Below, piece by piece: positions 8,593 through 17,943 of a stretch of DNA of 64,000 nt; position 1 is the first letter of the stretch, and each line of letters begins with the position of its first letter. Position numbers and translations under genes: made by a program. The notes under the pieces are model-generated. The model was not told where the DNA came from and did not search any database. It was given only the letters and a program-made list of their open reading frames with translations. Source of the DNA: Acetitomaculum ruminis DSM 5522 (GTDB lineage Bacteria > Bacillota > Clostridia > Lachnospirales > Lachnospiraceae); assembly GCF_900112085.1 (NCBI RefSeq), contig NZ_FOJY01000002.1:62001-126000 (forward strand), read 5' to 3'.

Positions 8593-10212
8593 TCACCTTT
8601 TTTCAAGATATTCGGAAAGAACATCAAACAATCTTTCCGGAACAACAGGTTTCATAACAAAACGATCTATTCCATACTCTGATGCATTCATTGAATCATC
8701 TTTATAACTATACGCCGTAACAGCTATAATTGGAATACTTATTGCATCCCTTCTGGCAAGATTTCTGATAATCTGACTTGCTTCATAACCGTCCATTACC
8801 GGCATCTGTAAATCCATTATTATGGCATCAAAATAACCTTTTTCAGATTTTTTGTATATTGAAACTGCCTCGTATCCATTGTAAGCCGGAATAACTTCAA
8901 TATTGGCAGAATTCAAAATTGTAGAAATAATTTCCATATTAACCACATTATCTTCTACCACTAAAAGTCTGCTTCCCTTGAAAGAATATTGAACATTAAC
9001 GAAAGAATCCCCAAACTTTTCTATGGTTGTTTCAATTTTCATTTCTTTAAATGCTTTGTTTTCAAGTTCGACAACTACACAAGTTCCTTTACCTATCTGG
9101 CTTGTAATTGAAAGTCTGCCTCCCAAAAGGCTTACAAGATTTTTAACAACAGCTAATCCTAAGCCCACGCCTTTATCTCCGTAGCTTTTATACATGGCAT
9201 CTGTGGAATAAATATTATAAATATCATTTTTCAAATATTCATTACTCATACCTATTCCATTATCCTTAACTGTATATCTAAAAGCAACATTACCACTGTC
9301 AGTTTCTGTTGAAACTATGCTTACCTGTACATTACCACCTTCTCTGGTATATTTCACTGCATTAGACACCAGATTATAAATAATTGTATATATTTTATCA
9401 TAGTCACCAATAAAACTTTCAGCCTTTAACTCTGATAAATCTATGAAAAAATGTATTTTTTTTGACAAAACAGAAGGCATAACAGTACTTTTTAATTCAT
9501 CTAAAAGATGATCCAGTCTGACTATCTCATTTTTTACCTTGCATTCCTTATTTGCAAGTAATGACATGGTTTTTATGTCATCCAACAGGTTTTTTAATTT
9601 ATCTGATGCCTGTAAAATATCAGAAATGCGCTTTTTATTTTGAGGGCTTATATTTTCTTCGTTTCTTAATATATCCGCAAGTCCTCGTATACTACTAAGC
9701 TGGGTACGCAGTTCGTGAGAAATATTTTTATAGCCCTGGAATTCAATATATCTCTTGTATTCCATCTCGTATATAGCTTCTCTTATCTGGCTTTCAACTT
9801 TCTTTTCACGATCACTGTTTTTAATAAAAATGAAAATAATGGTGGAGGTATTTTTATTGGTTTCCATTTTAACCATATTTACCGATATCCAATGGTATTC
9901 TCCATCGGAATATTTAACTCTTAAAGCCTTATCACCATTAATTTTCTTTTGCTCAATATTCTGGGCAACAAAATCAGGATGATATAATTCCTCATACTTA
10001 AAAATATCACCCTGATATATTAAATCTTTAATTTTAAAATATGCTTCACTATAACTTTTCGTTGTTATTAAATCAATTGGCATTCGCCTCTTACTTTTTA
10101 TAAACAAAGTAGAGAAAACGTCATCAGTTACATTTGCCACTAAGGCAACTGAATAAATATTCTTCACTGCTTTTATTATGCTATCATTAACATAAAAAGC
10201 CTTATTTTTCAT
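8593..10212 (-). CDS. Hybrid sensor histidine kinase with receiver domain
   Basis: A 539-residue soluble protein. Order: PAS-like sensor (about residues 35-135), HisKA with phospho-acceptor His in NISHELRTQ (about residue 165), HATPase with N-box NLVSNAVKY, G1 DNGIGMS and G2 GVGLGLAVV, then a receiver domain with acidic DN pair in VVEDN, phospho-acceptor Asp in IIMDLQMPVMDG (about residue 466) and Lys in VMKPV. It has no membrane segment, so it senses a cytoplasmic cue. There is no output domain, so the phosphoryl group must pass to a phosphotransfer protein or act by contact. ATG 10212 follows AAGGG closely; TTG at 10230 is an alternative. Confidence 0.9.
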   Translation of the reverse strand: MKNKAFYVNDSIIKAVKNIYSVALVANVTDDVFSTLFIKSKRRMPIDLITTKSYSEAYFKIKDLIYQGDIFKYEELYHPDFVAQNIEQKKINGDKALRVKYSDGEYHWISVNMVKMETNKNTSTIIFIFIKNSDREKKVESQIREAIYEMEYKRYIEFQGYKNISHELRTQLSSIRGLADILRNEENISPQNKKRISDILQASDKLKNLLDDIKTMSLLANKECKVKNEIVRLDHLLDELKSTVMPSVLSKKIHFFIDLSELKAESFIGDYDKIYTIIYNLVSNAVKYTREGGNVQVSIVSTETDSGNVAFRYTVKDNGIGMSNEYLKNDIYNIYSTDAMYKSYGDKGVGLGLAVVKNLVSLLGGRLSITSQIGKGTCVVVELENKAFKEMKIETTIEKFGDSFVNVQYSFKGSRLLVVEDNVVNMEIISTILNSANIEVIPAYNGYEAVSIYKKSEKGYFDAIIMDLQMPVMDGYEASQIIRNLARRDAISIPIIAVTAYSYKDDSMNASEYGIDRFVMKPVVPERLFDVLSEYLEKR

Positions 10213-10269
10213 ATCACCCTTATTTTTCAACTTCTCTGTTCTCCAAAATCTCTTTGCTTAAATTCTAAT

Positions 10270-11037
10270 TTAGAAATATGCATCTATTACACTTGTGCTG
10301 TTCAGTCCTTTCAAATAACTTCCTTCATTTGTGTAAAGACCTGAAATCTTACTAACTGCAGTGGCAGCATAGCCTTCAACTTTAGATGCGTAATTACCTA
10401 TTTTGGATGCATAGGAACCTGAGCCGTAAAACAATGCTTTAACATCATGGACACTTCCTTCTTTGAAGGTTTTCTCGTCTATGGAAAGCTTGTTTTCTTC
10501 TCCAATGGTAATTCCGATTTTCTTAAGCTGCGCTTCAAAAGTTTTGGTAGCTTTTGTCATAAATACGCCTTGCTGTAACATCCTGCTGTTATTGATTTTA
10601 TCAAAGTCTTCAAGTGATGAATTATAGGATTCCACAAAACTTTTGGCTTTACTGTATAGAGTATCCATATCATATTCTGATTCAGTAGTGCCATCCTCTT
10701 TTGTAACTTCTTTCTTGTCAAAAAGACTTGAATTAAAAGCCAAGGAATCAGCTACAGTTTTTAAATTTGATGTATCTGTTTTAAGTTTTGCATAAGAATT
10801 CTTAGTAGCCGTCTTATCATCTGAGGTAACGGACTGAGATGTCTTGGTTTCTTTAGCATAATATGCCTTAACCAGCTTACGATAACTGCCGTTTCTAAGT
10901 GAACCGTACATACTTAAACTAAAATCATCATTTTGAGATGAATTTGTCCTCTTAGAGGTATAATTATTTTTACCTAAACCTGAAAATAATGTACTTACAC
11001 TAGAAGAATCTGACATTGTTGATACTGTAAGTGCCAT
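10270..11037 (-). CDS. FliD C-terminal-like filament-cap protein, short form
   Basis: A 255-residue protein rich in Ser, Thr and Lys. The C-terminal 130 residues resemble the end of FliD (hook-associated protein 2): FVESYNSSLEDFDK, then KKIGITIGEENKLSID followed by KALFYGSGSYASKI, which match the FliD pattern of helix, LGIT..G.L.LD and ALF.G. It is much shorter than typical FliD (over 400 residues) and lacks the central variable domain. The ATG at 11037 has GGAGGG 7 nt upstream. It might be a divergent cap or a secreted flagellin-like protein. Neighbours (kinase, MscS) do not help. Confidence 0.45.
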   Translation of the reverse strand: MALTVSTMSDSSSVSTLFSGLGKNNYTSKRTNSSQNDDFSLSMYGSLRNGSYRKLVKAYYAKETKTSQSVTSDDKTATKNSYAKLKTDTSNLKTVADSLAFNSSLFDKKEVTKEDGTTESEYDMDTLYSKAKSFVESYNSSLEDFDKINNSRMLQQGVFMTKATKTFEAQLKKIGITIGEENKLSIDEKTFKEGSVHDVKALFYGSGSYASKIGNYASKVEGYAATAVSKISGLYTNEGSYLKGLNSTSVIDAYF

Positions 11038-11276
11038 ATCGATTCCCTCCTTCACATTCAGGCATCCGAAATATTTTCTCAATATTTAGACCCTTATCCT
11101 AAAAAGTAGAAATTAAATAATTTCAATCAATAATATCCATTCTATATGCCAAATAACTAAGAAAAGAACAATCCTTTTTTAGTCATAAGCCTCCAATATC
11201 CTATTTTTGTTATCGGCATTTTTCCAGGCAAATTCAGGAGTTATCTGACACTTTATAAACTTTTAACAATAATTTA

Positions 11277-12194
11277 TCATTTTTTTATATTTATGTCCAG
11301 CTTATTATATGGAATTTCTATAGAATTTTTATCAAATTCTTCTTTTATTATCTCCAAAAGACTCCACTTTGTTTCAAAAAAATCCGGTGTCTTTACAAAA
11401 GCTCTCACTTCAATAATCATAGCACTGTCACCATATTCATCAAGGACAATTTTTACTGCTTCATCTTTTAAAATCCTTTTTTCGTTATCTAAAACACTCC
11501 TTATAACATTTTTCACATGTTTTATATCACTGTTATAAGCAACCGGAACTCTAAGACGAATCATTCTTTTTTCTTCATTGGAATAGTTGATAATACTATT
11601 ATCAGCCAAAACACCGTTTGGTATTACCTGCATGATGTTTTCTACAGTTAGAAGTTTTGTATAGAAAAACTGTATCTCCTCTACTGTTCCTTCCAGGTTG
11701 GTAGTTGTGGATTTAATATAGTCTCCAACTTTAAAGGGTTTTATCAAAAGCAGAATAATCCCTCCTGCAAAGTTAGCAAGACCACCTTGAAGGGCAAGAC
11801 CAACGGTAACACCAAAGGAGCCTAACAAAGCAACTACAGTAGATGCAGTTAGTCCGAAGCTGCTTCCTATTATTACAAATAAAATAAAATATAAAACTAT
11901 TTTAAGGGTAGAATCTAAAAACTGCTCTGCCCCTATGTCAACATTGCTTTTTTCGAGAGATTTTCTGACAATATTTCTTATTATTGTAATTACCTTGCGT
12001 CCGATTAAAAATACAATTACAACCAGAATCAGGTTGATAATAAAATTAATTACATGGGGAGTTATGGATTGGATATATTTTTCCAACATTTTTGTATTTT
12101 CAGAAACATCTGTCAATTCTTTAGCGGCATCTGTAACATCTGAAATAGAATCAGCATTACTTATAGATGCCAAAATAAATGACTTAAAATTCAT
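11277..12194 (-). CDS. mscS: MscS-family mechanosensitive channel
   Basis: A 305-residue membrane protein with transmembrane helices at about residues 45-70, 90-110 and the pore helix TM3, which has the Gly/Ala-rich pattern GSFGVTVGLALQGGLANFAGG. This is followed by the MscS beta domain (FKVGDYIKS, VEEIQFFYT, PNGVLADNSIINYS) and the cytoplasmic vestibule domain. It opens on membrane tension to release solutes at osmotic downshock. Start and upstream stop (12197) are 2 nt apart, so it is cotranscribed with the HD-GYP gene. N-terminal 40 residues are an extra, non-conserved segment. Confidence 0.92.
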   Translation of the reverse strand: MNFKSFILASISNADSISDVTDAAKELTDVSENTKMLEKYIQSITPHVINFIINLILVVIVFLIGRKVITIIRNIVRKSLEKSNVDIGAEQFLDSTLKIVLYFILFVIIGSSFGLTASTVVALLGSFGVTVGLALQGGLANFAGGIILLLIKPFKVGDYIKSTTTNLEGTVEEIQFFYTKLLTVENIMQVIPNGVLADNSIINYSNEEKRMIRLRVPVAYNSDIKHVKNVIRSVLDNEKRILKDEAVKIVLDEYGDSAMIIEVRAFVKTPDFFETKWSLLEIIKEEFDKNSIEIPYNKLDINIKK

Positions 12195-12196
12195 TT

Positions 12197-14941
12197 TTAT
12201 TTAACCTTCCATTCTCTTTCGTTATCAATCTCAAGCATAATTTCTGCAAATTGAGGATCAAACTGTGTGCCCATGCCTCTAATCATTTCAGTTCTAACTT
12301 TTTCCTGAGGCATAGCCGCCCTGTAACTTCTTGAGGAAGTCATGGCATCATAGGCATCTGCAACTCCTATTATGCGGGCAATTTCAGGTATTTCATCCCC
12401 TTTTAATCCCCTTGGATAACCTCTACCATCAAGTCTTTCGTGATGAGAATAGGCACCTTCCGGTATATCTCCAAGATTGGACAGTTTGTTTAAAATTTCA
12501 TAACCGATAACCGGATGGGTTTTAATAATATCATATTCATCATCAGTAAGTCTTGAAACCTTATTTATAATACCGTCCGGAATACCTACTTTTCCTATGT
12601 CATGAAGCAAGCCGGCATAATAAACAACCAGCTGTTCTTTTTCATTTTTTCCGCTTCTTTTAGCTATTTCTCTTGAATACTGGGCAACCCTTACGGAATG
12701 ACCATTGGTATAGGTGTCTTTTGCATCAATGGTACCTACCAATGCCTCAATTGCCTGAAGGGAGAATTTTTCCTGGTCGTTAAACATTTGCTCAATCTGC
12801 TTAGCCATTTCGTTAACGCCAATACTTATCTTACCTAACTCGTCATTGGTTATCTTGGTTACACGAGCGCTAAAATCTCCGTTTGCAATATTAGTAATGG
12901 CATCACTTGTCCTTGCAACATAACCGCCAATATAATTTGAAAAGAATATTATGAATGAAACCAATGCTACAAGAGAAAACAGAGTAATACTTGTAATGCT
13001 ATTTTGAATTGATCTGATATCTTCACTAATAGCCTTTTTGTTTGCCGAAACATCCAATATGGCGACAATTTTGTCCCCATCTTTCAAAAATTTAATAACA
13101 TCTTCATAAGATGAAGTAGCCGTAGATGAAGAAACCAGATAACAAACGCCCTGATCACCAACTGCTTCTATAGTTGACGGAACATAAATTCCCAGAATAT
13201 TCTTTAATCTGTTAATAAAATAATTTACCAGTGAAGGAGTCTTTTCCTCCTGATTTTTTAAAGTATCTATCTTTTTATAATAAAATGTTTCAAGATAGGA
13301 TATTCCGTCGCTGTTGTAAATAATTGGATTAACTCCGGTTTTGCTGTTGTATGCATAGATATTTACAGAAATATTGTCATAATTAATATTACTGTTATCA
13401 TCATATATAACCCCATTCATATCGTTTGATAATTCAACAATACTGTCACCGTTAAAAGCATCTGTCGCTCTCAGTTTTAAAACAGTATCCATATCCAGAT
13501 GCGATTCTATCATCTCGGAAATGGCAATTGATTCGTCATCCAGCTTTTTACTGTAATTAATATCAATTGTATATGTAACTACCAAATCTAAGGCTATAAA
13601 CAAAAGCATAACCAAAGGAATTATTATTACAAGCAATTTATTTCTAATTGTGAAGTTATTTCTTATGGTAAATACTATTACCCATAAAAGTCCCATTGCG
13701 GTTATAATATTTCCTAATACTCCGCAAAAATTCTTTATAAAATTCAAAAAACACAAATTAAAAGGTAACTTAAAATTACTTTTTAGCTTTGTTGTGCCTT
13801 CTTGTGTATTATTGCTGTCTAAATCTTTTATAAAACAGGAATCTGCATCCATTCCTGAAATTCCCAAAAACTTGACAACTCCATCATCTGTATTTATTTT
13901 TTCAAATCTTATATCTGTAATTGCTGATTTTATTAGCTGATCGTAATACAAATCATCATTTTCAAACTCTTTGCCCTCTTCTTTCCAGGCTTCTCTGACA
14001 TTAAAAAACAAGTTTAGTTTTCCGCTTTTTGTATCATATTCATAAATCTTATCAGAGCCCATTCCATCAAGAATGTAATATTTTTCATCATTATAAAGTG
14101 CAGTAACCGGATTGATGTTATCATCATTTTCATTATCTACGGAATAGTCAAACTGTTTTGCAATATGATAATCTCCACTGACCGTATATTTTCCGATTTC
14201 TCCATCTGCCCATGTAATAATATAACCATTGTTAATTTTTCTTGTAGAATTATCTTCAATATTATAAAAAGTACAATCCTTAATGTAGTTATCAGCAGAT
14301 AAATCTTTATGCTCATATTGACCAATCTGATTAGGTGTAGAATCGCCATTCATGGACATGACTTTAGAAGCAAGTACCCCATCTTCTTCAAAATATTCCA
14401 GATAATAAATATTATCCTGTAATACATGAATTCCATATAAGGACTCGCTATACCTGCTGGCTTCCTCGGAAAAATCCTCATAACAGGTGTATTGGTCAAT
14501 CAGTTTTCCGTCAATATCAAATTTAAAAATGTATTCCCCACGAACTGCGGCAGTGTCATCTGTTGTATTAAGATAAACATAAAGATAGTCGTTCTCATCA
14601 AAAGTAATATCATTTAGATTTACTTTCAACTCAATATCATAATCCTCAGATTTCTTTTCGGAAACATCTTTAAAAACACCATTGACATCAGAACTTTCAA
14701 TGATGCTTTTAATTTTATTATGTTCATAATCAATTATATAAACTCTTTCATAATTATCATTAACTGCTAGATAAGACTTATCCATATTAAAATCCTGATA
14801 GGCTACAGAAGAAAAATCAGCCTTATGTATACCTTTTCCATAGTCATATTCAGGATTAAAAAATTTAAAGGCAAAATTTATTATAATAAGGATAATTCCT
14901 ATGATAAATAATATCCAGCCGACCGGGAGTCTTTTACTCAT
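12197..14941 (-). CDS. Membrane HD-GYP cyclic-di-GMP phosphodiesterase with large sensor
   Basis: A 914-residue protein. One transmembrane helix at residues 10-27, then about 370 extracellular residues rich in repeated YxxD/Y-hydrophobic strands that suggest a beta-propeller, two helices at about 405-457, a second extracellular region, a fourth helix at about 645-667, a HAMP domain, and an HD-GYP domain (about 735-905) with HDIGKVG, THPVIGYEIL and HHERLDGRGYP intact. HD-GYP enzymes hydrolyse cyclic-di-GMP. Together with the PilZ protein in this window it points to cyclic-di-GMP control of motility or surface state. ATG 14941 has GGAGA 8 nt upstream. Confidence 0.9.
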   Translation of the reverse strand: MSKRLPVGWILFIIGIILIIINFAFKFFNPEYDYGKGIHKADFSSVAYQDFNMDKSYLAVNDNYERVYIIDYEHNKIKSIIESSDVNGVFKDVSEKKSEDYDIELKVNLNDITFDENDYLYVYLNTTDDTAAVRGEYIFKFDIDGKLIDQYTCYEDFSEEASRYSESLYGIHVLQDNIYYLEYFEEDGVLASKVMSMNGDSTPNQIGQYEHKDLSADNYIKDCTFYNIEDNSTRKINNGYIITWADGEIGKYTVSGDYHIAKQFDYSVDNENDDNINPVTALYNDEKYYILDGMGSDKIYEYDTKSGKLNLFFNVREAWKEEGKEFENDDLYYDQLIKSAITDIRFEKINTDDGVVKFLGISGMDADSCFIKDLDSNNTQEGTTKLKSNFKLPFNLCFLNFIKNFCGVLGNIITAMGLLWVIVFTIRNNFTIRNKLLVIIIPLVMLLFIALDLVVTYTIDINYSKKLDDESIAISEMIESHLDMDTVLKLRATDAFNGDSIVELSNDMNGVIYDDNSNINYDNISVNIYAYNSKTGVNPIIYNSDGISYLETFYYKKIDTLKNQEEKTPSLVNYFINRLKNILGIYVPSTIEAVGDQGVCYLVSSSTATSSYEDVIKFLKDGDKIVAILDVSANKKAISEDIRSIQNSITSITLFSLVALVSFIIFFSNYIGGYVARTSDAITNIANGDFSARVTKITNDELGKISIGVNEMAKQIEQMFNDQEKFSLQAIEALVGTIDAKDTYTNGHSVRVAQYSREIAKRSGKNEKEQLVVYYAGLLHDIGKVGIPDGIINKVSRLTDDEYDIIKTHPVIGYEILNKLSNLGDIPEGAYSHHERLDGRGYPRGLKGDEIPEIARIIGVADAYDAMTSSRSYRAAMPQEKVRTEMIRGMGTQFDPQFAEIMLEIDNEREWKVK

Positions 14942-14981
14942 AATGAAGGTCTCCTTTTTCAAAAATTACAATTTTTTTCAC
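14934..14981 (-). CDS. Possible 15-codon upstream ORF coupled to the HD-GYP gene
   Basis: On the minus strand a GTG at 14981 follows AAGGGAG by 8 nt and opens a frame of 15 codons (MKKIVIFEKGDLHYE) that contains the ribosome binding site of the HD-GYP gene and ends 8 nt inside that gene. Start and stop positions look designed for translational coupling, but the frame is short enough to be chance. Confidence 0.3.
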   Translation of the reverse strand: MKKIVIFEKGDLHYE

Positions 14982-15479
14982 ATTTTTCACTCCCTTAAAA
15001 TAATCAATTATTGTGGTAATAAATAATTTATTCTAAAATCCCCCTTACAAATATCTCAAAATCATATTTACTAATTAATATACACAAATCGACTATAAAT
15101 AATTCGACATTTATTTGTGATTTAAGTATAATATATATTGCATTTTATTGGCAAAACATACATATTGCTTTTTTTCAATAATAGTATAACCATAAATATT
15201 AATACACTAAATAGAAGAATTTTGCAATTATTATTTGTAAAAACATTCATATGTTAATCACTATGAGAATTATCGACTTATTTTTCTTATTATTAAATAG
15301 TCTAAGGGGTTTTTATGTTTAGAATCCCCTAAAAAATAATCAATTATGTATATTGTCAGTATGCAGTTATGAATAAAATTCATCATAATTAATAATTTTA
15401 CTAATAAGTACAAATAGTGACGATTTATCTGTATCTTTTTAAAAAATTTGCTAATTTGCACAAAAATGGAGGAAGAATT
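14982..15479. other. 498-bp AT-rich spacer between divergent genes
   Basis: Spacer between the HD-GYP gene (minus) and the C39 exporter (plus). No ORF with a ribosome binding site is seen. It holds a plausible plus-strand promoter at 15104-15132, a small hairpin around AGGGG/CCCCT at 15305-15330, and a perfect ATGAAT/ATTCAT palindrome at 15370-15384. On the minus strand TTGAGA, 18 bp, TAGAAT near 15020-15050 could serve the HD-GYP gene. Confidence 0.5.
15104..15132 (+). promoter_or_regulatory. Candidate promoter of the C39 exporter
   Basis: TCGACA (15104-15109), a 17-bp spacer and TATAAT (15127-15132). If used, the exporter message has an untranslated leader of about 340 nt, which is long and could be regulatory. 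A closer promoter is not obvious. Confidence 0.45.
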
Positions 15480-17609
15480 TTGAAAAAGAAACTAGTTTTA
15501 CAGCATGATGAAAAGGATTGCGGTGTTGCCTGCATTGCATCAATATGCAGAATGTACGGAAGCAATATTGCTGTTCACAAGGTTAGAAATCTGGCTAAAA
15601 CAGATATTAATGGAAACAGCATATATAGCCTTAGTGTTGCCGCCCAGGCCTTAAATTTTGATGCTGAAATCTATGAAGCACAAATCAAGGATATGTATAC
15701 GGAAGAATTTACTTATCCGGCAATTGTACATACAATTGTCGACAATTCCCTGCAACATTTTTCCATTGTTTACGAAGCCAACGACAAATATGTGGTTGTA
15801 GGAGACCCGGCTTTAGGTATCATTAAATATACCGTCAAAGAGTTTGAAAACATATGGACTGGATATTGTATGATGATGAAACCCAATGAAAACTTCGTCA
15901 AAGAAGAAAAGGAGAAATATTCTATTAAAATTTCTCAAAAAACTATACATTCTTTGGTATTCCTGTTTTCAGTAACAGCATTTATATCTGTAATAAGTAT
16001 TTTAGCCAGCTACTACTACTCTGTTTTAGTTGACTTTCTTATACCGGATGCCAATCATTTTAATATGTACCTTGCTGCGGCGGTCACCTGTGGGTTATTT
16101 ATTCTGATTTTTCTACTAACCTTTTTACGACAGAATCTTTCTGTAACCATCAATAAATTTTTGGATGTAGAATTACTATATGAAAGCTTATCTCACATGA
16201 TTACCCTGCCTTTAAACTATTTTGTAACCAGGACTCCAGGGGAAATGCTTAATCGTTTCCAGGAATTTGAATATATTAAAACTGTCATGTATGAATCCGG
16301 TATTAATGTAATTATTGATGCCATAATGGGTATTTTTGCTTTAATTATTTTAATAAAAGTAAATCCCTCCATTCTCCTGGTTATTGTTGGAACAATTGCC
16401 CTGTCACTATCGGTGGTATTTATGAGGATAAAAAAATTAAACCTTTTAAACAGGAAGAAGTTTTCACAACATGCTTCTTTTATTTCCCTGATGGAACAGG
16501 TTTTTCGAGGCATTGAAACCATAAAAAACTATGCTGCCTATAAATATTTTGGTGAGCAACTTAGATTGAGGCAAATTCAATACCAAAACGAGCAATATAA
16601 AAGCTATTTTGAAAAGAAAAGACAGGAAAATATTGTCAGATTTTTCCTTGATTTTGGAATGGTCATGTCCCTTTTGTATTGTGGACTGGCAGTAATAAAC
16701 AATACCCTTTCCATTGGTAATCTTATGTGGTCTTATATCTTAATAGATTATATTTTCAGACCAGTTAAAACTTTTATGCAAAATCAAAATGAGCTACAAG
16801 ACTCGATGCTTTCCATTGACAGATTAAATGATATCTGCGCTCAGGACCCGGAAGCTGACAGGGGAAATAAAACTCTTGATAAAATTAAAAGTCTGGAATT
16901 TAAAAACATGACCTTCCAATATGGAATGCGTGACCCTGTTTTAAATGACATTAACTTTAATATCTCTCAAGGTGATACCCTTGGAATTGTTGGTTTAAGC
17001 GGCTCCGGAAAAACAACCCTAGCAAAACTTATAATGGGATTTTTTCAGCCGGTAGAAGGTGAAATTCTTGTAAATGGCGAGGATATGATGAATTTTCCTC
17101 TAAGTGAAATAAGAAACAGAATCGCCTATGTTTCACAAAATGATTACTGGTTTCAGGATACTTTATATAATAATCTGACATTTGGAAAAGAAGATATTGA
17201 TGAACAAAAGATAATCGATCTTTTATACCTTGTTGGCATGGGTGACTTTTTTGAGGAAGATCCTTTTGGCTTAAATATGATAGTCGAAGAAAATGCTGCT
17301 AATCTCTCATCCGGAGAAAAGCAAAGGCTTTCTATAGTCAAGGCATTGATAAAAGAACCTGATATACTTATTATGGATGAATCCACAAGTAATCTTGATA
17401 TTATGACGGAAAACAAGGTTATTTCAGCCATTGAGAGTTCTAATATACCTATAAAAATAATAATTGCTCACAGGCTCCATACCCTTGTTTTTTGCAAGGA
17501 TATTCTGGTATTAAACGATGGTCAGGTTGGTGAATTTGGCCATAGAGAAGACTTGTTGGCCAGCGGTGGTTTATACGCAGATATGGTCAATTTAAATGAT
17601 AACAGATAA
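15480..17609 (+). CDS. C39-peptidase-containing ABC exporter (PCAT) for double-glycine peptides
   Basis: A 709-residue bifunctional exporter. Residues 1-135 are a C39 cysteine protease: oxyanion Gln8, catalytic Cys14 in DCGVAC, His93 in LQHFS and Asp109 in VGDPA, all present. About six transmembrane helices follow (residues 160-430), then an ABC ATPase with Walker A GLSGSGKTT, signature LSSGEKQR, Walker B ILIMDES and H-loop IIAHR. Such proteins cut precursors after Gly-Gly and export the C-terminal part. The TTG at 15480 is chosen because GGAGGA lies 6 nt upstream and the C39 domain begins there; an upstream ATG at 15417 has no ribosome binding site. No modification enzyme is adjacent. The nearest possible substrate is the peptide gene at 17944-18015. 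Confidence 0.93.
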   Translation: MKKKLVLQHDEKDCGVACIASICRMYGSNIAVHKVRNLAKTDINGNSIYSLSVAAQALNFDAEIYEAQIKDMYTEEFTYPAIVHTIVDNSLQHFSIVYEANDKYVVVGDPALGIIKYTVKEFENIWTGYCMMMKPNENFVKEEKEKYSIKISQKTIHSLVFLFSVTAFISVISILASYYYSVLVDFLIPDANHFNMYLAAAVTCGLFILIFLLTFLRQNLSVTINKFLDVELLYESLSHMITLPLNYFVTRTPGEMLNRFQEFEYIKTVMYESGINVIIDAIMGIFALIILIKVNPSILLVIVGTIALSLSVVFMRIKKLNLLNRKKFSQHASFISLMEQVFRGIETIKNYAAYKYFGEQLRLRQIQYQNEQYKSYFEKKRQENIVRFFLDFGMVMSLLYCGLAVINNTLSIGNLMWSYILIDYIFRPVKTFMQNQNELQDSMLSIDRLNDICAQDPEADRGNKTLDKIKSLEFKNMTFQYGMRDPVLNDINFNISQGDTLGIVGLSGSGKTTLAKLIMGFFQPVEGEILVNGEDMMNFPLSEIRNRIAYVSQNDYWFQDTLYNNLTFGKEDIDEQKIIDLLYLVGMGDFFEEDPFGLNMIVEENAANLSSGEKQRLSIVKALIKEPDILIMDESTSNLDIMTENKVISAIESSNIPIKIIIAHRLHTLVFCKDILVLNDGQVGEFGHREDLLASGGLYADMVNLNDNR

Positions 17610-17622
17610 CAAAAAATAATTT

Positions 17623-17663
17623 ACTTTCTTGGCAAGGTTTAAATTTGTCAGGAAAGTTTTTTT
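17623..17663 (+). terminator. Rho-independent terminator of the exporter
   Basis: A 13-bp stem with two G-T pairs (17623-17635 with 17645-17657) is followed by a run of seven T residues starting at 17657. It lies 14 nt past the exporter stop codon. Confidence 0.85.
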
Positions 17664-17712
17664 ATATGAAACTGAGTACTGTTTGACGATTAAAAAAAAA
17701 CCCTTAAAGGAT

Positions 17713-17877
17713 TAAAGCGGACATTCGGAATCCGCTTCGCTACTTCCTCATGAACGCAGTGGCACTTTGTGCCACCTGTCAGAAGGGGCTTTAACCCCTT
17801 CTGACACTAGTGAGCTTATACCCCCCGCTTATAGCTTACGCTTTTGAAGCGAGGGATTGCTTACACTGCGTTCAAAA
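17713..17877. repeat. Structured 165-bp repeat, copy 1
   Basis: Near-identical to 18659-18822: five substitutions and one single-base length difference. It is about half G+C in an AT-rich spacer. Internal inverted repeats: AGCGGA/TCCGCT at the left edge; TGAACGCAGTG with CACTGCGTTCA, an 11-bp pair that encloses the rest; GTGGCAC/GTGCCAC; GTCAGAAGGGG/CCCCTTCTGAC; and CGCTT/AAGCG. No ORF with a ribosome binding site. It could be a small non-autonomous mobile element or a REP-like or RNA element. Its right end supplies the T-run used by the peptide terminator. Confidence 0.9.
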
Positions 17878-17903
17878 AAAAGAACGATGCTGTTAACATC
17901 GTC
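17874..17903 (-). terminator. Rho-independent terminator of the double-glycine peptide gene
   Basis: Minus strand: GACGATG (17903-17897) pairs with CATCGTT (17889-17883) over a 7-nt loop and is followed by CT and a run of T residues at 17880-17874. It lies 40 nt past the peptide stop codon. The T-run overlaps the end of repeat copy 1. Confidence 0.8.
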
Positions 17904-17943
17904 CTTTACCACTTTTAAAGTATTAAATTAATTAGTCTAAGAA

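Noticed and set aside
11163-11250. Stretch that reads as a coding tail (EFAWKNADNKNRILEAYD then stop) between MscS and the FliD-like gene
   Set aside because: Only about 27 codons between stops, no start codon and no ribosome binding site; may be a gene remnant but cannot be supported.
11038-11276. Cyclic-di-GMP riboswitch near the HD-GYP and FliD-like genes
   Set aside because: No GEMM core elements can be seen on either strand.
15270-15461. 63-codon minus-strand frame upstream of the exporter
   Set aside because: No ribosome binding site, no recognisable features, and it covers the likely leader of the exporter.
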